DNA of 64,000 bases from Sphingomonas chungangi (GTDB lineage: Bacteria; Pseudomonadota; Alphaproteobacteria; Sphingomonadales; Sphingomonadaceae), in the NCBI RefSeq assembly GCF_013778325.1, contig NZ_JACEIB010000001.1, forward strand, positions 434,001 through 498,000, in the 5' to 3' direction. The first letter of the stretch is position 1. Every line of letters starts with the position of its first letter. The notes beneath the pieces were generated by a model that did no database searches, was not told the DNA's origin, and saw only the letters and a program-made list of their open reading frames with translations. The position numbers and the translations under genes were made by a program. Below are positions 14,205 through 21,622 of the stretch, in pieces.

Positions 14205-15707
14205 ATGGCCGAACGAATGCCCAAGGCCGCCACCGGCATCGAAGGCCTCGACGCCGTTCTCGCCGGCGGCCTGACCCGCAGCCGGGTCTATCTGCTCGAA
14301 GGCAGTCCCGGCACCGGCAAAACCACGATCGCGACGCAGTTCCTGCTGGAAGGCGCGAGCCGGGGTGAGCAATGCCTCTACATCACCCTGTCCGAAACCG
14401 AGGAGGAGCTCCGCGAAAGCATCACCTCGCACGGCTGGGAGTTGCCCGGCAATTTCGCCATCTTCGAGCTGATCCCGCCCGAAAGCCTGCTCGACGAGCA
14501 GCAGCAGCAGAGCCTGCTCTACTCCTCGGATCTCGAACTGGGCGAGACCACCAAGCGCATCTTCGAGGCCTACGAACGGATCAGGCCGGACCGGGTCGTT
14601 CTCGACAGCCTCTCGGAAATCCGTCTGCTGGCCCAGAGCTCGTTGCGCTACCGGCGCCAGATCCTCGCGCTCAAACAGTATTTCGCCCGGCAGGGCGCGA
14701 CCGTGCTGATGCTCGACGATCTGACGGCGGAGGCGCTGGACAAGACGGTGCACAGCGTCGCGCACGGCGTCATCCGGCTGGAGGAGCTCTCGCCCGATTA
14801 TGGCGCGGAGCGTCGCCGGCTGCGCGTCATCAAGTATCGCGGGCAGCGCTACCGGGGCGGCTATCACGATTTCGTGATCGACACCGGCGGCGTGCGGGCC
14901 TTCCCGCGCCTCGTCTCGTTGGAGCACAAGACCGATTTCGATCGCAGCATCGTGGCGACGGAGAGCTCCGAGCTGAACGCGCTGCTCGGCGGCGGCTTCG
15001 ACCGGGGATCGAGCGCCCTGATCCTCGGCCCCGCCGGCACCGGCAAATCGCTGTTCGCGCTGACCTTCATCAAGGGAGCGATCGACCGCGGCGACAAAGC
15101 CGCGATGTTCGTCTTCGACGAGGAGCTGGGCCTTCTGTTTCGCCGGGCCAAGGGGCTGGGCGTCGATCTGCAGGCGATGGTCGACGGCGGCAAGCTGGCG
15201 ATCGAGCAGGTGGACGCGGCCGAGCTTTCACCTGGCGAATTCTCCGAGCGGGTCCGCCGCTGCGTCGAGAAATACGGCGCGCGCACCGTCGTGATCGACA
15301 GCCTGAATGGATATCAGGCGGCGATGCCGGAGGAGACGGCGCTCATCCTGCACATGCACGAGCTGCTCCAGTATCTGAACCGGCAGGGCGCCACGACCTT
15401 CCTGACGGTCGCCCAGCATGGCCTCGTCGGGGACATGAAGGCGCCGGTCGACGTCACCTATCTGGCCGATACCGTGGTGCTGCTGCGCTATTTCGAGGCG
15501 GCCGGCCGGGTGCGACGGGCCATCTCCATCGTCAAGAAGCGGACCGGCGCGCATGAGGACACGATCCGCGAGTTCCGGATCGACAGCCGGGGCATCACGC
15601 TGGGCGAGCCGCTGGTGAAGTTCCAGGGCGTGCTGCGTGGCGTGCCCACGCTGATCGGGCCGCCCGATCTCTTCAATCTTTCTTCATCCGCACCCGGCGG
15701 CGAATGA
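14205..15707 (+). CDS. KaiC-like two-domain RecA-type ATPase
   Basis: A 500-residue protein with two tandem KaiC domains. The first Walker A is GSPGTGKTT (33-41), with SETEEEL in the place of the catalytic glutamates. The second is GPAGTGKS (275-282), with FDEELG. The overall text (GIEGLDAVLAGGL, GLVGDMKAPVDVTYLADTVVLLRYFEAAG, REFRIDSRG) follows KaiC. By motif alignment the autophosphorylation pair Ser431/Thr432 of cyanobacterial KaiC falls on Thr-Tyr in VTYLADT. An AAAGGAG site precedes the ATG. Its stop overlaps the following hybrid kinase gene by four bases, so the two products are probably made together. No kaiA or kaiB is present. In non-cyanobacteria such proteins are thought to serve in timing or stress signalling; here the role is unknown. 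Confidence 0.92.
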   Translation: MAERMPKAATGIEGLDAVLAGGLTRSRVYLLEGSPGTGKTTIATQFLLEGASRGEQCLYITLSETEEELRESITSHGWELPGNFAIFELIPPESLLDEQQQQSLLYSSDLELGETTKRIFEAYERIRPDRVVLDSLSEIRLLAQSSLRYRRQILALKQYFARQGATVLMLDDLTAEALDKTVHSVAHGVIRLEELSPDYGAERRRLRVIKYRGQRYRGGYHDFVIDTGGVRAFPRLVSLEHKTDFDRSIVATESSELNALLGGGFDRGSSALILGPAGTGKSLFALTFIKGAIDRGDKAAMFVFDEELGLLFRRAKGLGVDLQAMVDGGKLAIEQVDAAELSPGEFSERVRRCVEKYGARTVVIDSLNGYQAAMPEETALILHMHELLQYLNRQGATTFLTVAQHGLVGDMKAPVDVTYLADTVVLLRYFEAAGRVRRAISIVKKRTGAHEDTIREFRIDSRGITLGEPLVKFQGVLRGVPTLIGPPDLFNLSSSAPGGE

Positions 15708-17722
15708 ACACGAATTGGTCCGAGCGCGCGATCATCCTCGCGCCGCGAGGGCGGGATGCCGCGCTCGCGGCGGCGATGCTGCGCGACGGCGGTATGGATA
15801 GCCTCATCGTCACCGGCATCGGCGAACTGGTGCAGACCGCGCGCGGCGGGGCCGGTTTCGCGCTGGTTACTGACGAGGCCTTCCATCGTGTCGACCTGCG
15901 GGGGCTGGACGCCTTCATCGGCGAACAGGAGGAATGGTCGGATTTCCCTTTCATCCTTCTGACGGAGCGGGGCGGCAGCATCGAGCGCAATCCGGCGGCT
16001 GGCCGCCATCTGGAGCTTCTTGGCAACGTCACGTTTCTCGAGCGGCCATTTCATCCGACGACGCTCATCAGCATCGCCACCGCCGCGCTGCGCGGCCGTC
16101 GTCGTCAATATGAGGCGCGCACGCGGCTCCAGACGATCCGCGACCGCGAGCAACAGCTTAGGATCGCGCTGGCGGCCGGGCGGCTCGGAGCCTGGGCGCT
16201 CGACGTGACGACCATGACGCTGGATGCGTCCGACCATTGCAAGGAAAATTTCGGACGCCGGCCGGATGAGCCGTTCCGCTATGAGGATCTCATCTCCACC
16301 GTCCACCCGGACGATCTCGGAGCCATGCAGGATGCGGTCGGCCGCACGCTCGCGACCGGCGTCGACTACGACGTCGAATATCGCTGCATCTGGCCCGACG
16401 GAAGCCAGCACTGGGTCCAGGTCCGCGGCCGGACCGAGGAGGATAAGGCGGGGCGGCGGCATCGCCTGGTCGGCGTCAGCCAGGACATTACCGATCGCAA
16501 GGCGTCCGAAGAGACACTGCGCAACTTCGCCGCCGAGCTTGAGGATCGCGTGGAACGGCGCACCCGCGAGCATGAGGCGATGACGGCGCAACTCCACGAG
16601 GCGCAGAAGCTGGAGACGCTGGGCCAGCTGACGGGCGGGGTTGCCCACGATTTCAACAACCTGCTGACCCCGATTGTCGGCACCCTCGACCTGGTTCGCC
16701 GCAAGACCGACGACCTTCGGACCCAGAGGCTTCTGGATGGCGCGCTGCAGGCATCGGAGCGCGCCCGGACGCTGGTCGCGCGCCTGCTGGCCTTCGCGCG
16801 CAGGCAGAATCTCGAAGCGCGGCCGGTCGATGTCACCGCGTTGGTGGATGGCATGGTCGATCTCATCCAGCGATCGATCGGGCCAACCATCCGCCTTGAG
16901 GTTCGGATCGAAGAAGCGCCGGCGGCCGCCTTGGTCGATCCCAACCAGCTGGAGCTGGCCCTCCTCAACCTTGCCGTCAACGCCCGCGATGCCATGCCCG
17001 AAGGCGGAAAGTTGACGATCGAAACCTCGCGGATCGATATCGGCTCGGAACAGCCCGGCCTGATTCCCGGCCCATACGCGCTCATCCGCGTTACCGACAC
17101 CGGCGCGGGCATGGACGCGGCGACGCTCGCCCGAGCGGTCGAGCCCTTTTACTCGACGAAGGGGATCGGCAAGGGAACCGGCCTCGGGCTTTCGATGGTG
17201 CACGGATTGGCCGCCCAGTCCGGCGGGGCTCTCGTTCTGGAAAGCGTGCTCGGGGCCGGAACCACGGCAAGGCTTTGGCTTCCTGCGGCGACCGCCGAGG
17301 CAGTGGCGCCGACGATTCCGCCCGACAATTGGCAGCGCGACGGCCGGACGCTGAAAATACTGCTCGTCGATGACGAGGAGCTTGTCCGTAGCGGGACGGC
17401 GGAGATGCTGGCCGACATGGGGCACGAGATCGTTCAGGCTGGTTCCGGCGCGGCCGCGCTCGGCGCGCTCCGTTCGCAGGCATTCGATATTCTCGTGACC
17501 GACTACCTCATGCCGTCCATGAGCGGACTCGATCTCGCGCGGGAGGCGCGCAGACTGCGCCGCGACCTGCCCGTCCTCATGATCACCGGTTTCGCGGACC
17601 TGGCCGATGATCGAGGGCGCGATGTCGCGAGGCTGGCGAAGCCTTTCCACATGGACGAGCTGGCTCGCGCCATCGAACTGGAAATGGTGCCGTCAGCGGA
17701 GAATCGCATGTCGGCCGACTGA
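15704..17722 (+). CDS. Hybrid sensor histidine kinase (pseudo-receiver, PAS, HisKA, HATPase, receiver)
   Basis: A 672-residue cytoplasmic kinase starting at an ATG that overlaps the KaiC-like stop (ATGA). Residues about 1-135 resemble a degenerate receiver: FALVTDEAF at the acceptor strand and LERPFHPTTLI with Arg in place of the conserved Lys. Then comes a PAS domain (about 145-275, LGAWALDVTTMTLDASDHCKENFGR... DITDRKASEE). HisKA follows with His315 in GGVAHDFNNLL, and the ATPase with NLAVNARDAM, DTGAGM and GKGTGLGLSMVHG. The C-terminal receiver has Asp600 in ILVTDYLMPSMSG. Coupling suggests it works directly with the KaiC-like protein, as input or output. This is inference. Confidence 0.92.
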   Translation: MNTNWSERAIILAPRGRDAALAAAMLRDGGMDSLIVTGIGELVQTARGGAGFALVTDEAFHRVDLRGLDAFIGEQEEWSDFPFILLTERGGSIERNPAAGRHLELLGNVTFLERPFHPTTLISIATAALRGRRRQYEARTRLQTIRDREQQLRIALAAGRLGAWALDVTTMTLDASDHCKENFGRRPDEPFRYEDLISTVHPDDLGAMQDAVGRTLATGVDYDVEYRCIWPDGSQHWVQVRGRTEEDKAGRRHRLVGVSQDITDRKASEETLRNFAAELEDRVERRTREHEAMTAQLHEAQKLETLGQLTGGVAHDFNNLLTPIVGTLDLVRRKTDDLRTQRLLDGALQASERARTLVARLLAFARRQNLEARPVDVTALVDGMVDLIQRSIGPTIRLEVRIEEAPAAALVDPNQLELALLNLAVNARDAMPEGGKLTIETSRIDIGSEQPGLIPGPYALIRVTDTGAGMDAATLARAVEPFYSTKGIGKGTGLGLSMVHGLAAQSGGALVLESVLGAGTTARLWLPAATAEAVAPTIPPDNWQRDGRTLKILLVDDEELVRSGTAEMLADMGHEIVQAGSGAAALGALRSQAFDILVTDYLMPSMSGLDLAREARRLRRDLPVLMITGFADLADDRGRDVARLAKPFHMDELARAIELEMVPSAENRMSAD

Positions 17723-17937
17723 GGTGACGGCCGCCGGCATGCCCGAGGCGACGGGGGATCGCTCCCGCGCCTCGATACGCGAAAATCCCTCAAACGCCGC
17801 AGACATTCTTTTCAGGATGCGAAATCCCGCAACCGAGCTGATCGGGCGAGGATTTCGGCCATGTGTTGCCGTTGCTCAGGAGGGCCAACCCGATCGCCAT
17901 TGATTGAATGATGGGCCTGCGCAGGCTTGCTCCGCGA

Positions 17938-18597
17938 TCAGGATGCCGGCGCCTTGGGGCGATAGAAGATGTGGCTCTTCACCTTGGCGATCTTGTCGAG
18001 CGAGCCGATCCAGTAAGGCACCATCCAGTCGGCATGGTAGTGAGTCGCGGTGCCGACCGCACGAAAGACGTGGCCACTGAGCGCGCGCCGCGCCTCCAGA
18101 CGGGCGGCCTCCCAGCCGGCATGCTCGGGTCGCCGCGCCACCGATCCGTCGCAGGTGAAGGAGAATTGGCAGCCGGTCGTCAGACCCGATCCCTGATAGA
18201 CCACGCCGCACACCGTCTTGGGGAAGCCCGGCACCCGCACGCGGTTGAGCACCACCTGGATCACGGCGGCCTGCCCGCGAGGATCGTCGCCCGCCTCGTA
18301 GAGCGCGGCGGTGGCGAGGCACAGGACCGCCTGCTCGCGCGCGGCCGGCGTGCCGTGGAAGTGGAAGGGGGCGGCGGGCGTCAGCGGTCCGGAGACGAAG
18401 GGGATGCGGGCGTTGTAGGCGCGAGCTTCGTCCATCGTGAACTTCGGTCGGGGCGCTGGTTTCGGCGGATGTGCGAGCCAGAAGGCAATCGACCCGATCA
18501 GGATCGCGACGCTGGCGAACGCCAGCATCGCCAGCGGGCTGGGCGACCAGCGCCGCCGGGTGATCGTCCTCCTCCGCCTCGTCCCGCCTCGCGCCAT
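17938..18597 (-). CDS. Cell wall hydrolase, SleB family
   Basis: A 219-residue protein. After a very basic N-terminus (RGGTRRRRTITRRRW) there is one membrane anchor at about residues 22-41, then the SleB hydrolase domain. The diagnostic text is CLATAALYEAGDDPRGQAAVIQVVLNRV, FPKTVCGVVYQGS, CQFSFTCDG and ATHYHADWMVPYW. These enzymes cleave peptidoglycan; in Gram-negatives they act in the periplasm during wall remodelling. The gene is divergent from the carboxymuconolactone decarboxylase/ECF41 operon and may be an independent transcript. The exact bond cleaved is not predicted. Confidence 0.88.
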   Translation of the reverse strand: MARGGTRRRRTITRRRWSPSPLAMLAFASVAILIGSIAFWLAHPPKPAPRPKFTMDEARAYNARIPFVSGPLTPAAPFHFHGTPAAREQAVLCLATAALYEAGDDPRGQAAVIQVVLNRVRVPGFPKTVCGVVYQGSGLTTGCQFSFTCDGSVARRPEHAGWEAARLEARRALSGHVFRAVGTATHYHADWMVPYWIGSLDKIAKVKSHIFYRPKAPAS

Positions 18598-18671
18598 CGC
18601 CGCGCGTTAGCGGCCGGCGGGCCTGCGCGCGAGGCGGCGTTTGACCCTCTCTCGAATTTTTTCGCGAGCCA

Positions 18672-18698
18672 TGTCACACCGGCTTCGCCTGTCTCGTC
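18672..18698 (+). promoter_or_regulatory. ECF41-type promoter
   Basis: TGTCACA at 18672-18678, 16 bases, then CGTC at 18695-18698. This is the -35/-10 pair reported for ECF41-group sigma factors. It lies 42 bases before the ATG of the operon that encodes an ECF41 sigma, so the operon is probably autoregulated. Confidence 0.75.
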
Positions 18699-18740
18699 CT
18701 GTCGGTATGCGTGCATGGTGCACGCCTCGGGAGATTTGCG

Positions 18741-19205
18741 ATGACCCAGCGCGTTCGCAACTATTACAGTCTCGCTCCGGCCGGCATCAAGGCGATGATG
18801 GACCTGGAGAAGAGCTTCGCCGACAGCGGCATCGAGAAGACCATCCAGGAACTGGTCAAGCTGCGCGCCTCGCAGATCAATGGCTGTGCGTTCTGCATCC
18901 ACATGCACACGACCGATATGCGCAAGATGGGCGAGAGCGAGATGCGGCTCTACATGCTGAACGCGTGGCACGAGTCGTCGCTCTACACCTCTCGCGAGCG
19001 CGCCGCGCTGGCGTGGACCGAGGCGCTCACCCGCATCGCCGACACGCACGCGCCGGATGCCGATTACGAAGTGCTGAAGGCGGAGTTCAGCGATGCGGAG
19101 CAGGTGCAGCTGACCCTGATGATCGGGGCGATCAACGCCTGGAACCGGCTGGCGATCGGCCTGCGCGCCGATCATCCGGTCGAGCGCGCCCGTGAAGTCG
19201 CCTGA
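18741..19205 (+). CDS. Carboxymuconolactone decarboxylase family protein (AhpD-like)
   Basis: A 154-residue all-helical protein with the CxxC-x3-H active site Cys49-Ala-Phe-Cys52...His56 (NGCAFCIHMHTTDMRKMGE) typical of AhpD-like alkylhydroperoxidases. It is probably a peroxidase or thiol redox enzyme rather than a true lactone decarboxylase. GGGAG eight bases upstream fixes the ATG at 18741. It overlaps the ECF41 sigma gene by 14 bases. Family knowledge: ECF41 sigma genes are very often adjacent to a carboxymuconolactone decarboxylase, oxidoreductase or epimerase gene, which they control. Confidence 0.9.
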   Translation: MTQRVRNYYSLAPAGIKAMMDLEKSFADSGIEKTIQELVKLRASQINGCAFCIHMHTTDMRKMGESEMRLYMLNAWHESSLYTSRERAALAWTEALTRIADTHAPDADYEVLKAEFSDAEQVQLTLMIGAINAWNRLAIGLRADHPVERAREVA

Positions 19206-20070
19206 CGCGACGTCCACGGTGTTCGAGACGCAGCGGCAGCGGTTGCTGCGCCTCGCCTATCGCATGACGGGATCGTTCGCCGAGGCCGAGGACGTGGTGC
19301 AGGATGCCTGGCTGCGCTGGTCGCGGGTCGAGGAATCGGTGGACCAGCCATCGGCCTATCTCACCCGCATCGTGACGCGATTGTGCCTCGATCGGATGCG
19401 ATCGGCCCGCGTGCGGCGCGAGACCTATGTCGGTGCATGGTTGCCCGATCCGCTGGTCGGATCGACCGAGGATGACGAGGATCAGGCCGACGACATCACG
19501 CTCACCCTGATGCTGGCGCTGGAGCGTCTGTCGCCGCTGGAGCGCGCGGCCTTCCTGCTCCACGACGTGTTCGGCGTCGCGCTGAACGATGTCGCCGGCA
19601 CGCTCGAGCGCGATGCGGCGGCGGTGCGCCAGCTGGCGTCCCGCGCGCGCAGGCACGTGCAGGACGCGAAGCCCCGCTACACGGTCGAGCAGGCCGAAGC
19701 GGAGCGGATCACGCGGGCCTTCTTCGCCGCCGCGCGCGATGGCGACGTGGCGGGCTTGCGATCGATGCTGGCAGAGGATGTCGTCCTCTATTCGGATGGC
19801 GGCGGAAAGGTGCTCGCCTTCCACAATCCGATCCGGGGCCTCGCCAAGATGCTCCGCCTGTTCGCCGGTCTCGCGCGCAAGCACGCGTTCCGGCCGCAAA
19901 TGCTGCGCCTGGCTACGATCGACGGCTTGCCCGGCTATGTCAGCATCGATCGCGGCGAATTGCTCCAGACCACCGCGCTCGACATACGCAACGGCCGCAT
20001 CGCTGGCATCTACATCACCCGCAACCCCGACAAGCTGCGTCATGTCGCGCAGCTCGTCGGGGGAGGATGA
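19192..20070 (+). CDS. sigJ: ECF41-group sigma factor with fused C-terminal SnoaL-like domain
   Basis: A 292-residue sigma factor starting at GTG 19192. Region 2 (LLRLAYRMTGSFAEAEDVVQDAWLRW) and region 4 (RAAFLLHDVFGVALNDVAGTLERDAAAVRQLASRAR) are followed by a SnoaL-like extension from about residue 165. ECF41 marker motifs are visible: WLPDP (83-87) in the linker, DGGGK (202-206) and NPDKL (278-282) near the C-terminus. In this group the fused domain replaces a separate anti-sigma, and none is encoded here. The matching promoter at 18672 supports autoregulation. The inducing signal is unknown. Confidence 0.93.
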   Translation: MKSPDATSTVFETQRQRLLRLAYRMTGSFAEAEDVVQDAWLRWSRVEESVDQPSAYLTRIVTRLCLDRMRSARVRRETYVGAWLPDPLVGSTEDDEDQADDITLTLMLALERLSPLERAAFLLHDVFGVALNDVAGTLERDAAAVRQLASRARRHVQDAKPRYTVEQAEAERITRAFFAAARDGDVAGLRSMLAEDVVLYSDGGGKVLAFHNPIRGLAKMLRLFAGLARKHAFRPQMLRLATIDGLPGYVSIDRGELLQTTALDIRNGRIAGIYITRNPDKLRHVAQLVGGG

Positions 20071-20079
20071 CGGCGCGGA

Positions 20080-20862
20080 TCAGGCGATCGTCGGAACGAT
20101 TCCGCCCTCGGCGCGGATCGCGGCGCCGTTGGTGGCGGCGGCCAGCGGGCTGGCAAGGAAGGCGGTCATCGCGCCGATCTCGTCCGCCTCGATGAAGCGG
20201 CGGATCAGCGAGAGCGGGCGGATCTTCTCGAAGAACTGCTCCTCGGCCTCCGCGTCGGATTTCGCATCCGGCAGCACGCTCTTCACGAAATCGATAATGC
20301 CCTCGGACCGGGTCGGCCCCGGCATCACCGAATTGACCGTCACGCCGGTGCCCTTGGTCTGCGCCGCGAGGCCGCGCGCGATGGCGAGCTGCGCCGTCTT
20401 GGTCATGCCGTAGTGGATCATCTCCTCGGGGATGACGAGGCTGCTTTCGGACGAGATGAAGATGATCCGACCCCAATCCTTCGCCAGCATCTTCGGGAAA
20501 TAGTGGCGGGCGAGGCGCGCGCCGGAAACCACGTTCACCTCGAACAGGTGATGCCAGTCGGCATCGCTGATGTCGGTAAAGGCCTTTGCTTCGTAGATGC
20601 CGAGATTGTTGACGAGGATGTCGGTCTCCGGAACGGCGGCGATCAGCGCGGCCGCGCCCTCGGTTGTCGCGGGATCAGCCAGCACCGGATTGACCTTGCC
20701 CGACTTGCCGACCTGCTCGGCAGCGGCGTCCAGCTTGGCTTGGCTGCGACCAGTGATGGTGACCTCCACACCCTCGGCGGCGAGCCGCTCGGCGATGGCG
20801 AGGCCGATGCCGGCCGTCGATCCGGTGACGATGGCGGTCTTGCCGGCGAGTTTCAGATCCAT
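20080..20862 (-). CDS. SDR family NAD(P)-dependent oxidoreductase
   Basis: A 260-residue classical short-chain dehydrogenase. The cofactor motif is TGSTAGIG (13-20), the structural motif is NNLG, and the catalytic set is Ser near 138-140 in FISSESS, Tyr151 and Lys155 in YGMTK. AGGAG seven bases upstream supports the ATG at 20862 over one five codons earlier. It is convergent with the ECF41 sigma gene (nine-base gap). An oxidoreductase is a common ECF41 companion, but it is on the other strand and has no ECF41 promoter upstream. The substrate is unknown. Confidence 0.9.
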   Translation of the reverse strand: MDLKLAGKTAIVTGSTAGIGLAIAERLAAEGVEVTITGRSQAKLDAAAEQVGKSGKVNPVLADPATTEGAAALIAAVPETDILVNNLGIYEAKAFTDISDADWHHLFEVNVVSGARLARHYFPKMLAKDWGRIIFISSESSLVIPEEMIHYGMTKTAQLAIARGLAAQTKGTGVTVNSVMPGPTRSEGIIDFVKSVLPDAKSDAEAEEQFFEKIRPLSLIRRFIEADEIGAMTAFLASPLAAATNGAAIRAEGGIVPTIA

Positions 20863-21041
20863 TCGGGGCTCCTGCATGTGCGGGGATCGTTACGGGCGGG
20901 AGGTAGGGTGCATCCGCGCCGGAGCAAGCGACGCGATGGCTGATTTTGCTTGGGGCACCCAAAGCGGAGCTGGGCCGATCGGCTGGACTGGCGAAGATGC
21001 GCCGCTAGAAACATCACGGGGCATCGAAAAGGGGCATTGGG

Positions 21042-21617
21042 ATGGGGCCGTCCGGGCATATTCTCGTACTGGTCAGCATCATCATCGGCATGGCCATCAC
21101 CGATTTGCTGAGCAGCTTCCACCGGCTGATGATCGCTGGCCCCAGGGTGCGATGGTTCTGGCCGGTGCCGGTTCTGGCCGTGCTCCAGCTGCTCAACCTG
21201 ATCGAGATCTGGTGGAACGCCTACAGTCTTTACACGCAAGCCACGGAAGTCTCGATCGGTGCCTTCCTGCCCGATGTCGCGCTCCTGACCCTCCAGTTCC
21301 TGATGGCGGCGGCCGTGTTTCCGGACGAGGTGCCCGAAGGCGGCATCGATCTTCGCGACTATTACTGGAAGGTGGCCCGCTACTTCTGGCTGCTGAGCAG
21401 CGCGATCTTCATCACCATCTTCATATTCATGGCGCCGCGCACCACCTCCCCAGGCGCGACGGTGACGACCTTCATCGAGCAATGGTGGGGGAACATGCTC
21501 CCGCTGGCCTTCGATATCGTCATGATCGTGTCGCGGCGCGAGTGGCTGCACAAGCTGCTGATCATGGCGTTGATGGCGATCGCGTTGTGGGATTACACGG
21601 CGCAGGCGATCGGCTGA
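21042..21617 (+). CDS. Hypothetical integral membrane protein
   Basis: A 191-residue protein with about five hydrophobic segments (ILVLVSIIIGMAITDLLSSF; PVPVLAVLQLLNLIEIWW; DVALLTLQFLMAAAVF; FWLLSSAIFITIFIFMA; LLIMALMAIALWDYTAQ). It is Trp- and Ile-rich and basic at loop junctions. No family was recognised with confidence. It is convergent with the GH92 gene (five-base gap) and divergent from the SDR gene. Confidence 0.75.
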   Translation: MGPSGHILVLVSIIIGMAITDLLSSFHRLMIAGPRVRWFWPVPVLAVLQLLNLIEIWWNAYSLYTQATEVSIGAFLPDVALLTLQFLMAAAVFPDEVPEGGIDLRDYYWKVARYFWLLSSAIFITIFIFMAPRTTSPGATVTTFIEQWWGNMLPLAFDIVMIVSRREWLHKLLIMALMAIALWDYTAQAIG

Positions 21618-21622
21618 CGGGA

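Noticed and set aside
15488-17650. 720-codon open frame antisense to the KaiC-coupled kinase
   Set aside because: Same reason; the sense strand has complete kinase motifs.
20863-21041. ECF41 promoter for the SDR gene
   Set aside because: No TGTCACA-N16-CGTC pair on the minus strand upstream of 20862.
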